Part shown: one piece after another, positions 8,701-19,469 of the stretch
Position numbering within the stretch: position 1 is the first letter of the stretch
Layout: each line of letters opens with the position of its first letter
DNA from: Gemmataceae bacterium
Lineage (GTDB): Bacteria; Planctomycetota; Planctomycetia; Gemmatales; Gemmataceae
Direction of reading: 5' to 3'
Assembly (NCBI GenBank): GCA_901538445.1
Contig: LR594584.1
Coordinates: 124,001-188,000 of the forward strand
DNA: 64,000 bases
Made by a program: the position numbers and the translations under genes
Notes under the pieces: model-generated
The model's input: only the letters and a program-made list of their open reading frames with translations
Databases searched by the model: none
What the model was told of the DNA's origin: nothing

Positions 8701-9624
8701 TCAGGGGGTCGGGAGCGTCTCGCCGCCGTTGCGGCTGGCGGCGGCCTTGAGAACCTGCGTCGGCGTACCGGCCGTCAGGAACTGCACCGCCCCGTCGCAG
8801 TACAGGAACGGGACGACGCCGGCGTGCTGGCTGCGGAACTGGATGTCGTTGAAGTCCGCGGCGACCGGCAGCGAGTTCAGATCGAAATTAACGTTCTTGC
8901 AACTCGACACGCCGGACCAGGGCTGCGCGTCGCCGGCGAAGGCAACGCCGCGGGTCCAGTTGGACCCGTCGCCGCTCGCGTTCTCCCCGACCATCAGCGT
9001 GTTCGAAAGCCCGTCGGAGATCTGGTTGAAGTGGACCGGGTCGAACCGGCCGAGCACCCCCTGCGTGGCGATCCCGCCGTGCAGCGTGGCCCCGGGGACG
9101 GTCTGGTACGCCGCCGCCGTCGCGGGGTTGGTGCCCTTCGGCCCGGCCACCGCGTAGTAGTGGGCCGCGTAGGTCTGCCGCTCGGGGTTCGCGAGCGTGG
9201 CCGAGGGGTGGACGGCGAACAGGACCGTCGCGCTCGGGCACGTGTAGAGCGGCAGGGGCTTCAGGGCGTGGCCGCTCTTCATCTTCCCGGCGGCGTTCCG
9301 CCCGTCCTTGTTCGCACCGGTGTTGAAGTCGCCGCTGTCGAAGCTGAACTGCTCGTAGAGCGCGTTCTGCTCGGCGTAGGGCAGGACGTGCGTGCGCCAC
9401 CCGAGCCCGTGGGTGCGGTTCGCCCCCGTCGGCAGCACCCCGACCGCGTCGTGGTGCTGGTGCAGCGCCAGGCCGATCTGCTTCAGGTTGTTCGAGCACT
9501 TCGTCCGGGCGGCGGCCTCGCGCACCTTCTGCACGGCCGGGAGGAGCAGGCCGATCAGGACCGCGATGATCGCGATCACCACGAGCAACTCGATGAGCGT
9601 GAAGCCGCGGTGGTTGCATCGCAT
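8701..9624 (-). CDS. DUF1559 prepilin-like protein
   Basis: The 307-residue protein has a type IV prepilin N-terminus: HRG then [18 protein letters not shown], with cleavage expected after Gly7 and the conserved Glu at +5. It continues with the DUF1559 signature ([21 protein letters not shown], shown here at its limit, then H.H...LPTG). The ATG at 9624 is preferred to 9651 because a GGAG site lies six bases upstream and it puts the cleavage site close to the start. It is the first gene of the operon controlled from the promoter at 9728-9756. These proteins are highly multiplied in planctomycetes and their role is not settled. Confidence 0.9.
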   Translation of the reverse strand: MRCNHRGFTLIELLVVIAIIAVLIGLLLPAVQKVREAAARTKCSNNLKQIGLALHQHHDAVGVLPTGANRTHGLGWRTHVLPYAEQNALYEQFSFDSGDFNTGANKDGRNAAGKMKSGHALKPLPLYTCPSATVLFAVHPSATLANPERQTYAAHYYAVAGPKGTNPATAAAYQTVPGATLHGGIATQGVLGRFDPVHFNQISDGLSNTLMVGENASGDGSNWTRGVAFAGDAQPWSGVSSCKNVNFDLNSLPVAADFNDIQFRSQHAGVVPFLYCDGAVQFLTAGTPTQVLKAAASRNGGETLPTP

Positions 9625-9700
9625 GGCCGACTCCGGGGAGAAGCGGGTCAAGGGATCCGTCCAGGTCGGGAGCCGCCGAGCGGCAGTCTCGGCCGGCTCT

Positions 9701-9718
9701 CATCATGTATACAAGATG
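9701..9718 (-). promoter_or_regulatory. Putative GntR operator of the DUF1559-kelch-MFS-aldolase operon
   Basis: CATCATGTATACAAGATG is an 18-base palindrome with 16 symmetric positions. It sits just downstream of the -10 box at the same distance as its counterpart at 4325-4342. Binding would block the start of transcription. Confidence 0.65.
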
Positions 9719-9727
9719 CCGCGGCCA

Positions 9728-9756
9728 ATCATCGCACCTCCCGAAGACGATGTCAA
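9728..9756 (-). promoter_or_regulatory. Sigma-70-like promoter of the DUF1559 operon
   Basis: Read on the minus strand: -35 TTGACA (9756-9751), 17-base spacer, -10 GATGAT (9733-9728). It lies in the short gap between the sugar isomerase-like gene and the DUF1559 gene and would drive all five genes down to 5068. Confidence 0.65.
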
Positions 9757-9804
9757 GGGGCCGGTGCGAGGGATGCTGAAGCCGTTCGTTCCTGAGCCGG
9801 CTCG

Positions 9805-10893
9805 TCAGAACCCGAGCCGCTCGCGGGCGTAGGTCAGGCTCCGCGCGATGTTCTCGTCCTCCCGTTGGACCTGCCTGGCCGCGTCGAGCGCGGCGACCGT
9901 CGGGAGCTCCTTCGCGGCGTTCGCCCGCACGAGGCGGAGCGTGCGGGCCAGGTCCGTCGGTGGGACGGTTGGCAGTGTGGCCCAGTAGCCCTCCGCCAGG
10001 CACGGCACCCGCAGGGGGTCCCGGGTGATGAGTTCGAGGTTGAACCGGAGCTTCGGCTTCGCCTTCCGGAGGATCCCGACCATCCGCGGCAGGTCGAAGA
10101 AGCCCTCGCCGAGCGGGACCTCCCCGAGGAAGAACCCGTCCTCGGCTTCCCGCACCGCGTGGTCCTTGAGGTGGACGGTGAACGCGAACGGGGCGAGCGC
10201 CTCGACCGCCGCGTAGGGGTCGTCCAGGAGGGCGAGGTTGTTCCCCGTGTCCACGCACGCCCCGATGTACTCGCTGTCGAGCCGCTTGCAGAGCGCGACC
10301 CGCTCGTCGAGCCGCTGGTCCTTGTGGTTCTCGACCGCGAGCCGGACCTTGTGCCGCTCGACCACCGGCTTCGCGAGACGCAGCACCCGCTCGGCCTGGG
10401 CGGCCGCGTCCCGGAACTCTTGCAGCGACTTGAACTGCTCGTACCGCCGCCCCGGCATGACCACCGTCCGCACCGCCAGGGCACCGACCGCCGCGGCCGT
10501 CTCGATCTCCGCCTCGAACCGGGCAACGTCGGCCGCGTCGCGCGGCGGGGTGACGATGCCGTCGAGGAACAGCTCGTGCCGCTCCGCGGCCTCCCGCACG
10601 GCCTTCACGCGGTCCTTGTCCAGAGCGCCCAGCGAGAGCTGCGCGCCGCCGAGGCCGAGGTCTCGGCAGTGCCGCAGAAAGCGGAGCGGCTCGAACAGGT
10701 CGCTCTTGGGGTCGCGGCGGAGTTCCTGGCCGCGGCGGATCCCGCAGCAGTACACCACGGCCCCAAGGGTCGATCGCTTGTCGCCCGCGGCGGCCCTCGT
10801 GTTGCCGGCGGCCAGGGCCGCCGCACCGGTCACGGTCGCGACGAGAACCTGGCGACGCGACGGCGGAAGTGGGGAACGGCGTGCCTCGCTCAT
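9805..10893 (-). CDS. Sugar phosphate isomerase/epimerase-like protein (AP endonuclease 2 fold), exported
   Basis: The 362-residue protein starts with a Tat-type signal (SRRQVLVATVTGAAALAAG). A xylose-isomerase-like TIM barrel follows, with metal-site segments LAVENHKD, CVDTGNN, TVHLKDH and NLELI. Proteins of this class isomerise or epimerise small sugars, and exported members are common in planctomycetes. The ATG at 10893 has a GAAAGG site upstream; longer in-frame extensions run into the repeat-rich spacer. It lies just upstream of the operon promoter at 9728-9756, so it is probably a separate unit, although a role in the same sugar pathway is possible. Confidence 0.8.
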   Translation of the reverse strand: MSEARRSPLPPSRRQVLVATVTGAAALAAGNTRAAAGDKRSTLGAVVYCCGIRRGQELRRDPKSDLFEPLRFLRHCRDLGLGGAQLSLGALDKDRVKAVREAAERHELFLDGIVTPPRDAADVARFEAEIETAAAVGALAVRTVVMPGRRYEQFKSLQEFRDAAAQAERVLRLAKPVVERHKVRLAVENHKDQRLDERVALCKRLDSEYIGACVDTGNNLALLDDPYAAVEALAPFAFTVHLKDHAVREAEDGFFLGEVPLGEGFFDLPRMVGILRKAKPKLRFNLELITRDPLRVPCLAEGYWATLPTVPPTDLARTLRLVRANAAKELPTVAALDAARQVQREDENIARSLTYARERLGF

Positions 10894-10933
10894 GGCGTAC
10901 CTTTCAGGGAGTCGATCAGCCGGCGGCCCTTCT

Positions 10934-11067
10934 GATACCGAATCTCGTGGATTCGTTTCTGTCTTCTGTTCGGTGGGGCAGGCATTCGTGCCTGCCTCCC
11001 GAGGCGGTTGGAGGCAGGCACGAATGCCTGCCCCACCGGAGACAACTGATCCACGCGACTCGGTATG
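10934..11067. repeat. MITE/REP-like compound inverted repeat
   Basis: Perfect 29-base arms at 10971-10999 and 11010-11038 form a hairpin with a 10-base loop (core GGCAGGCATTCGTGCCTGCC). An outer pair, roughly 10935-10952 and 11049-11066 (ATACCGAATCTCGTGGAT-like), is about 16/18 complementary. A further copy of the outer motif occurs at about 11092. The structure looks like a small non-autonomous mobile repeat. Confidence 0.7.
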
Positions 11068-11246
11068 ACTGGGTCGGCCCCGGCAGGGGTCGTACCGAAT
11101 CTCGGCGATCGTTGCGTTCTCTCGCGGGCCGGTGCGGGGCCCGTCCCGTGAGGTCGTGCCCAGCCCTGACCTCATACCGGCCGGCAACGGCTACCGATCT
11201 CACCGAATCGCAACGGCGTGCAACCGTTGCCGCCTCTTGTCCGGCC

Positions 11247-11379
11247 CCCTCCCCTTGCGGGAGAGGGTCGCCGCGGAGGGCGGCCGGGTGAGGGGTAGTG
11301 CCTCGACACCCCAGTAGGTTGTGCCCCTCACCCGCAGCTCGCGGACTCGCGGCACCCTCTCCCGCAAGGGGAGAGGGCA
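11247..11379. repeat. REP-like inverted repeat (CCCTCTCCCGCAAGGGGAGA type)
   Basis: The left arm at about 11247-11268 and the right arm at about 11353-11374 are complementary over about 20 of 22 bases. An inner pair GGGTGAGGGG (about 11286) and CCCCTCACCC (about 11324) is also complementary. This type of element recurs in intergenic DNA of many GC-rich bacteria. Confidence 0.65.
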
Positions 11380-11550
11380 CCAACACGCCACGGCTGCGCA
11401 CCACCCGGACCTGGTCACACGGCGTCCCGGGGTGCCTGACGGGGTCCGGTGCCACGCTTCGCACTCGTCACAGCACCCCGGCACGAGCATCCGACATGGT
11501 GTGGCGCCGGGCCGGGCGATACCGTGGGTCTGTGGGTTGCGGGAGCCTTG

Positions 11551-11660
11551 CTTCTGGCGAGCCGCGGTTTGGTTCTGGAGAGTTGGGCTTGGTTCTGGAG
11601 AGTTTTCGTTGATTCTGGAGAGTTTCGGGTCTTTCTGGAGAGTTTTCGATGGTTCTGGAG
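11551..11660. repeat. 20-base tandem repeat, five to six units
   Basis: GGTTCTGGAG (or a one- to two-base variant) begins exactly every 20 bases at 11571, 11591, 11611, 11631 and 11651, followed by AGTTTTCG-like sequence. A more degenerate unit lies at 11551. The spacing is strict. It is not CRISPR-like because there are no unique spacers. Confidence 0.8.
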
Positions 11661-11773
11661 ACCCCACCCCCCACTTCGCTCAGAACCATTTCCCACCTCC
11701 CCCCGCATACACGCGACCGACGCGACGCGCCACTGCCACCGGTCAGTGGGAAACCGATCCGCGCGATCCGGCA

Positions 11774-12412
11774 TCACTTCTTCTCGGGCAGGTTCGGCAC
11801 GAGCTTGGGGTCGTAGGTGGCACCCTTGGCGACCTGGACCATGGTGATCCGCATCTTGGTCGGGAAGAACTTCTCGGGGTCGGTCCGCTTGTGGACGTGC
11901 CCCCCGCCCCCGCTGTCGTCCTTCATCACCAGGTGCATCTCCTTGATCCCCTGCTCCCACACGATGCAATCGTTCTGCCAGAAGTCGGTCATCTTCACGT
12001 CCTTCTCGTACACGCCCTTCTCCTTGTAGACCTGGGTTCCGGTGCAGCCGTACCCGGCCTTCAGCCCCTTGTTCGGGATGTAGCACAGCGTCCAGGTGGT
12101 GGGCGCGCCGCCGTCCGGCTTCTCGATCACCTCGGCCCGGATGTGGACGGTGCCGTTCCGGTAGTCCACCGGCGTCGTCCAGTCCTTCGGGCGGTCGGCG
12201 TTGAGCGCCTTGTCGCGGACGTAGTAGTGCGACTTGCTCGGCTTGGAGTTGTCCGCGTCCTCCTTGGTGAACGTGAAGGTGGCGTCGAACAGCACGAACT
12301 GCTGCGCCGCCACCTCGGCGGCACCCCCGGCCTTCTTGGGTTCCGGCTGTCCCGTCGCCAGGCCCGAGCCGGCGAGAGCGGCGATCAACGCGGCGATCCG
12401 CAGCGTGGACAT
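11774..12412 (-). CDS. Secreted protein of unknown function
   Basis: The 212-residue protein has a signal peptide (MSTLRIAALIAALAGSGLATG). The mature part is polar and rich in Lys, Asp and aromatics. It contains two to three Cys and a Gly-rich/His segment (DDSGGGGHVHKRT). I recognise no domain. The ATG at 12412 is supported by a GAGGGG site immediately upstream and by the signal peptide. It is divergent from the SelO gene. Confidence 0.7.
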   Translation of the reverse strand: MSTLRIAALIAALAGSGLATGQPEPKKAGGAAEVAAQQFVLFDATFTFTKEDADNSKPSKSHYYVRDKALNADRPKDWTTPVDYRNGTVHIRAEVIEKPDGGAPTTWTLCYIPNKGLKAGYGCTGTQVYKEKGVYEKDVKMTDFWQNDCIVWEQGIKEMHLVMKDDSGGGGHVHKRTDPEKFFPTKMRITMVQVAKGATYDPKLVPNLPEKK

Positions 12413-12598
12413 GGGAATCCCCCTCAGTTCTTCCAGGTGCCGAGCGCGACCGGCGGCGATCACCGCCGTGGTCCTTCTTTACCCGATTGGGCGTCGATTT
12501 GCACGGTCACGAACCACCGAATCGGTCCCGGCCTCGAATCCCAGGGCACTTCGCGCCCTCTAAAATGGGACGGGTTCCGGAATTACGAGACGATCATC

Positions 12599-14080
12599 AT
12601 GAGTCCGCAGACCGCACTTCCGATCGCACCCGACGCCGTGGGCTGGCGGTTCGATAACACGTACAGTCGGCTCCCGGACGCGCTCTTTACCGCCGCGGAA
12701 CCGGCGCGGGTCGCGGGGCCAAAGGTCGCGGTGCTGAACCACCGGCTGGCGAGCGAACTGGGGCTCGACCTCACCGGGCTGTCGCCGGACGCGGCCGCCG
12801 CCCTGTTCGCGGGTCAGGACCTGCCGCCCGGGTCACAGCCCATCGCCCAGGCCTACGCCGGGCACCAGTACGGCGGGTTCACCGTGCTCGGCGACGGCCG
12901 GGCGATCTTGCTCGGTGAGCACCGCACCCCGTCCGGCCGGCTCGTGGACGTCCAGTTCAAGGGGTCGGGGCGGACGCGGTACTCGCGCGGCGGCGACGGG
13001 CGGGCGGCCCTGGGGCCGATGCTCCGCGAGTACGTCATCAGCGAGGCGATGGCCGCGCTGGGCGTCCCGACCACGCGGAGCCTCGCGGTCGCCACCACCG
13101 GCGAACCGGTGTACCGCACGGGACAGAAGAAGGGCGCGGTCCTGACCCGCGTGGCCGCCAGCCACGTCCGGGTCGGCACGTTCGAGTACGCCGCCCGCCG
13201 CGACCCGGCCGCACTGCGGGCGCTGGCCGACTACGCGATCGACCGCCACTACCCCGAACTGGCCGACGCCCCGCAGAAGTACCTGGCGTTCCTCCGGGCC
13301 GTCGCCGACCGGCAGGCCGCCCTCGTGGCCCGGTGGCAACTGATCGGCTTCGTCCACGGGGTGATGAACACCGACAACGTCGCGGTCTCGGGGGAGACGA
13401 TCGACTACGGCCCGTGCGCGTTCATGAACGCCTACGACCCGGCCACGGTGTTCAGCTCGATCGACAGCGGCGGCCGGTACGCCTACGGCAACCAGCCGAA
13501 CATCACGCAGTGGAACCTGGCCCGGTTCGCCGAGACCCTGCTGGCACTCATCGCCCCCGAACCCGAGGCGGCCGTCGCGGCGGCGATGGAAGTGTTGAAC
13601 GGCTTCCCCGCGGTGTTCGAGCGGTTCTGGCTCGACGGCATGCGAGCGAAGCTGGGACTCTCCTCCGCAGAGGCCGGGGACGCGGAGCTGGTCCACGACC
13701 TCCTCGGCTGGATGCACGCCGCTCGTGCGGACTTCACCAACACGTTCCGTGACCTTTCAGCGGACGGGCCGCCTGCCGGCGAGAAGTACCAAACCGCCGA
13801 CTTCGGCGCGTGGCACGCGCGGTGGGTGGAGCGGCTCGCGCGTGAGGGGCGGCCGGTCGCCGCGTCGCACGCGCTGATGCGGAGCGTGAACCCGGTCGTC
13901 ATCCCGCGGAACCACCGGGTCGAAGAAGCGCTGTCGGCCGCAGAGGAGCGCGACGACTTCACGGTACTGGAGCGGTTGTTGGAGGCGGTCTCGGCACCGT
14001 TCGAGGAGCGGGCCGAGTTCGCGGCGTACCGCGAGCCGCCCGCCGACGAGTGCGGCTACCGGACGTTCTGCGGGACGTGA
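12599..14080 (+). CDS. selO: Protein adenylyltransferase SelO (YdiU family)
   Basis: The 493-residue protein has the full SelO pseudokinase signature: AGHQYGGF, GDGRAILLGE, QFKGSGRTRYSRGGDGRAAL, GVMNTDN and DYGPCAFMN. SelO proteins transfer AMP from ATP to Ser/Thr/Tyr of target proteins and take part in redox-stress responses. The protein ends in Cys-Gly-Thr; the Cys is third from the end, where eukaryotic SelO carries selenocysteine. Length is normal (E. coli 478). No strong ribosome-binding site is visible before the ATG, but conservation starts close to it (WRFDNTYSRLP). Confidence 0.93.
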   Translation: MSPQTALPIAPDAVGWRFDNTYSRLPDALFTAAEPARVAGPKVAVLNHRLASELGLDLTGLSPDAAAALFAGQDLPPGSQPIAQAYAGHQYGGFTVLGDGRAILLGEHRTPSGRLVDVQFKGSGRTRYSRGGDGRAALGPMLREYVISEAMAALGVPTTRSLAVATTGEPVYRTGQKKGAVLTRVAASHVRVGTFEYAARRDPAALRALADYAIDRHYPELADAPQKYLAFLRAVADRQAALVARWQLIGFVHGVMNTDNVAVSGETIDYGPCAFMNAYDPATVFSSIDSGGRYAYGNQPNITQWNLARFAETLLALIAPEPEAAVAAAMEVLNGFPAVFERFWLDGMRAKLGLSSAEAGDAELVHDLLGWMHAARADFTNTFRDLSADGPPAGEKYQTADFGAWHARWVERLAREGRPVAASHALMRSVNPVVIPRNHRVEEALSAAEERDDFTVLERLLEAVSAPFEERAEFAAYREPPADECGYRTFCGT

Positions 14081-14595
14081 ATCCCCCATTGCTGCTTGCT
14101 CACGGTCGCCGGCCTGTGCGAGCCACGGAGCTTGGCTCCAGAGAAAGTACGGATCACCCCGAGCGGGCCACAGTTCCCGGGGCCCGTCCGCCCCACCTGC
14201 GGCACCAATCGAAGCCGGGGAGCGATCGCCCCCCGCCGGCGCAAAGCCTGGTGTCCTGTGGTGCCTGGGGCCGGGCCGGTGCGATGCCGGAACCGGGTCC
14301 GCGCACCGGGCACCGGGTCCGCGGCCGACCTGGCCGAAGGCGCCACAGGGGCCGGATCGGGATTCTCGCTCCACCCGGTCCGGGGTATAATGCCCCGAGC
14401 CGACCAACCGGTTCGCCGTCAGGAGAGGATCAACCATCCGCCCGCCGACGCCCGCCCCTCTTGGTTCGCCCGTTCTGTGCCGTTCCCTCACAGTACCCAA
14501 GACCGCCGGGCCGCCGCGCGGCTCCTGACGCGGTCGCGGCCACTCCGGTCGCGCGCCGTTCGTTTCCCGGGCCGACAGCCCAGAAGAGAGTCGTT
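14081..14595. other. Spacer/leader upstream of the RNA-binding protein gene
   Basis: About 515 bases without a credible gene. It contains a candidate promoter at 14363-14391. If that promoter is used, the RRM transcript would have a leader of about 195 bases. Open frames on both strands are low-complexity. Confidence 0.55.
14363..14391 (+). promoter_or_regulatory. Candidate promoter with consensus -10 TATAAT
   Basis: A perfect TATAAT (14386-14391) in a strongly GC-rich setting, with a weak -35 TTCTCG 17 bases upstream (14363-14368). It is the only consensus -10 box between SelO and the RRM gene. Confidence 0.45.
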
Positions 14596-14901
14596 TTGAA
14601 GAAGCTTTACGTTGGCAACCTGCCGTTCAACGCCACGGCCGACGAGTTGCGAGAGATGTTCACCCCGTACGGTCGGGTGCTGAGCGCGACCATCTGCTCG
14701 GACCGCGAGACCGGTGAGAGCCGCGGGTTCGCGTTCGTCGAGTTGGCCGAGGGGGCCGATGAGGCGGTCCAGGCGCTGCACCAGGCCAAGTTCGGCGGTC
14801 GCAGTCTGACGGTGAACGAGGCCAAGCCGCGCGAGGGCGGCGGATCCGGAGCGGGCCGGGGCGGCCCCGGGGCCGGCCGCGGGTACTCCCGCAGCTACTG
14901 A
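14596..14901 (+). CDS. Small RRM-domain RNA-binding protein
   Basis: The 101-residue protein is a single RNA recognition motif with RNP2 LYVGNL (residues 4-9) and RNP1 RGFAFV (about 36-41), plus a Gly/Arg-rich tail (about 78-101). Such proteins bind single-stranded RNA and are common in planctomycetes and cyanobacteria, where several are cold- or stress-induced. The start is a TTG: GAGAG lies five bases upstream and MKKLYVGNL is the normal N-terminus. A clear hairpin plus T-run terminator follows. Confidence 0.9.
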   Translation: MKKLYVGNLPFNATADELREMFTPYGRVLSATICSDRETGESRGFAFVELAEGADEAVQALHQAKFGGRSLTVNEAKPREGGGSGAGRGGPGAGRGYSRSY

Positions 14902-14922
14902 CGTCCCCGGCCGCATCGCACC

Positions 14923-14963
14923 CGGCCCCGGCACCCCATCCCGTGGAGTGCCGGGGCCGTTTT
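14923..14963 (+). terminator. Rho-independent terminator of the RRM gene
   Basis: A 12-base perfect stem, CGGCCCCGGCAC (14923-14934) pairing with 14948-14959, a 13-base loop, then TTTT (14960-14963). Confidence 0.85.
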
Positions 14964-15192
14964 CGTGCGCCCGCCGGAACCGGGTGCCGCAACCGCGCCC
15001 CGAGTACCTCCGCCAGTTGCCACATCACCGATTGCCCGAGCGCCCGCGGCCTTCCGCCGCCAATAGCCCCGGCCTATCGTTCCACATGGAGTGAGAGGGA
15101 GAAGTACGGGTGTCGCCCGGCTAGACTGATGTTGCGAGAAGCCCTGCCCTCCGCGCTCCGAAGGCCCCGGCGGGCGCGTCACGAGAGTGTGA

Positions 15193-17667
<2,475 letters not shown>

Positions 17668-17674
17668 CGCGAGC

Positions 17675-17707
17675 GCGCCGGGTCGGAAGTCACTTCCGGC
17701 CCGGCGC
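17675..17707. terminator. Strong hairpin between convergent katG and deaminase genes
   Basis: Sixteen-base arms with one mismatch (GCGCCGGGTCGGAAGT against its near-complement), very short loop, no T-run. Its position between convergent stops suggests a bidirectional terminator. Confidence 0.5.
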
Positions 17708-17730
17708 TCTGTCGGGACCCGTGGCGCGAC

Positions 17731-18198
17731 CTACCGACCGGGGGCGGCCCGGGAAGCGGTCAGGAACAACTCGTTGCACTCCGCTTCCAGCACCCCGCCG
17801 ACCACTTCACACTTACACCCCGGGGCGCGGCGGGCGACCTCTGCGGCCGGGACGTCGATCTGCCGCCAGCCGATGTCCAGCAGGAACCGGATCGACGCGC
17901 CGAACACGACCGCCCCGATCCCGCTCCACAGGATCGCCCCCTGGCACATCGGGCACGGCTCGGCCGTCGTGTACAGGACCAACTCGGACCGGTCGAGGTC
18001 GGGCGCGGCCGCGATGAGGTTGTTGATGGCGTCGATCTCCCCGTGCAGGGTCGGGTTCTCGGACGACTTGTTCCACCCCTCGGCCACCACGTCGCCCGTG
18101 CCGCGGTGAACGATCACCGCCGCGAACGGGAGGTCAGGCGCGTTCGTGGTCAGCTCAATCGCCCGGCGAATGTACCGCTCGTGATCGGGTCCGCTCAT
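17731..18198 (-). CDS. Zinc-dependent nucleoside/base deaminase (CMP/dCMP deaminase fold)
   Basis: The 155-residue protein has the zinc signature HGE (His52, Glu54) and PCPMC (Cys82, Cys85). The Glu is the proton shuttle and His/Cys/Cys bind zinc. Members hydrolytically deaminate cytosine, guanine or tRNA adenosine. The exact substrate cannot be read here; the segment GASIRFLLDIGW is unlike TadA. A GGAGGG site precedes the ATG. It lies 29 bases downstream of the FAD oxidoreductase gene and probably shares its transcript. Confidence 0.85.
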   Translation of the reverse strand: MSGPDHERYIRRAIELTTNAPDLPFAAVIVHRGTGDVVAEGWNKSSENPTLHGEIDAINNLIAAAPDLDRSELVLYTTAEPCPMCQGAILWSGIGAVVFGASIRFLLDIGWRQIDVPAAEVARRAPGCKCEVVGGVLEAECNELFLTASRAAPGR

Positions 18199-18227
18199 CG
18201 GTGCCCTCCAGTGAGTTCATGTCCCAT

Positions 18228-19469
18228 TCACGCGAGGTCCGCCGCGACCGCCTCGGCCGCCCGCCGCCCGGAGACCATCGACCCGTTGATGGAGGCGTTG
18301 TCGCGGTGGTCGCCGCAGACGTACACGCCCGGTTGCCACCGGACCGGGCGCTCCGGTTCGGCGAGCGCCGGGGGCACCTGCCGCGGCAGCGCGTACGGGA
18401 TGCGGTACGTCCGCAGGTGCCGCCAGTCGTCGACCGCCGAGCCGAACCACACGGCGAGTTGCTCACGCACCTCGGCGCGGAGGCGGTCCTCGTCGGGCGG
18501 GGTGCCGAGCACGGTCGCGGACACGAGGCTGCTGCCGGCCGGGCCGTAGGTCGGGGCGACGGCGGTGGGCACGCACAGGTTGTTCACTGGGCCGCGGCCC
18601 TCGCCGTTCAGGACGAGAACGGGTTGATCGACGGGCGGCCGCGGCGCGGCGAAGTACAGGCAGGTGACGCCCTGCGCCGCGGTCGGGGCGTCGCCGCCGA
18701 GGAGCCGGGCCGCGGCCGGGCCTTCGGTCGCCACGACGACCGCCCGTGCGCCCAGTTCTTCACCGGTGTCGAGCCGCACCGCGTCGGGTCGGACCTGCTC
18801 GACGCACGCCCCGAGGCGGATGCTCTCCGGCGGCAGCCCGGCCGCGAGTTGCCGCGGAATCGCCTCCATCCCCTCCGCCGGGAGGCACGCTTCGCCCACC
18901 GAGAACATCCGAAACACGAACTGGAACATCCGGCTGGAGGTGCTCAACTCCGGCTCCAGGAAGATGCCGCCGAGGAACGGCCTGAAGAAGCGGTCGATCA
19001 TCGCAGCCGAGAACCCGTTGCCCTTCAGCGCGTCGAGGGTCGTGGTTTCGGGTTCGCGGAAGCGGTCCGCGACGCTCCCCGTCAAAGCGCGCGAGCGGAG
19101 CCGGGCGACGCGCAGTTTGTCGGCCAGCGAGCCGACCGGCGCGAGCAACGAGCGGACCGCGGCGACCGGCCGCCGCCACGGGTCGGTGAGGGTGTGGAAC
19201 GCCCCGGCGGCCCGGACCAGCGCACCTGGGCGGAACGGCGTCAGCCGGAGTGCGGGGTAGTCGAGGACCTTTTGCGCCTCGGGGTAGCTAGTGAGGAACA
19301 CCTGGAACCCGCGGTCGAGCCGGAAGCCGTCCACGACGTCGGTGCGGACCCGCCCGCCGACCCCGTCGGCCGCGTCGAGGAGCCGGAACCTGATGCCCCG
19401 GTGGTGCAACTCCCGCGCGCAGCAGAGCCCGGCCAGCCCGGCACCGACAATCACCACCTCGTTCGTCAT
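18228..19469 (-). CDS. FAD-dependent amine oxidase/desaturase-like oxidoreductase
   Basis: The 413-residue protein starts with a Rossmann FAD-binding motif (VVIVGAGLAGLCCAREL) followed by GGRVRT, the second nucleotide-binding element of the amine oxidase/protoporphyrinogen oxidase superfamily. It ends with the C-terminal FAD motif (YVCGDHRDNASINGSMVSG). Homologues oxidise amines, porphyrinogens or carotenoid precursors; the substrate is not clear. It is probably cytoplasmic, with no signal peptide, and is likely co-transcribed with the downstream deaminase. Confidence 0.85.
   Translation of the reverse strand: MTNEVVIVGAGLAGLCCARELHHRGIRFRLLDAADGVGGRVRTDVVDGFRLDRGFQVFLTSYPEAQKVLDYPALRLTPFRPGALVRAAGAFHTLTDPWRRPVAAVRSLLAPVGSLADKLRVARLRSRALTGSVADRFREPETTTLDALKGNGFSAAMIDRFFRPFLGGIFLEPELSTSSRMFQFVFRMFSVGEACLPAEGMEAIPRQLAAGLPPESIRLGACVEQVRPDAVRLDTGEELGARAVVVATEGPAAARLLGGDAPTAAQGVTCLYFAAPRPPVDQPVLVLNGEGRGPVNNLCVPTAVAPTYGPAGSSLVSATVLGTPPDEDRLRAEVREQLAVWFGSAVDDWRHLRTYRIPYALPRQVPPALAEPERPVRWQPGVYVCGDHRDNASINGSMVSGRRAAEAVAADLA

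Larger units (their letters stand above)
10894..11773. other. Long repeat-rich intergenic region
   Basis: About 880 bases without a credible gene. It holds a MITE-like palindrome (10934-11067), a second inverted repeat of the CTCTCCCGCAAGGGGAG type (11247-11379) and a 20-base tandem repeat (11551-11660), listed separately. Open frames here translate the repeats and show no family resemblance. Confidence 0.7.

Noticed and set aside
11551-11660. CRISPR array
   Set aside because: Repeats are contiguous 20-base units without unique spacers and no cas gene is present.
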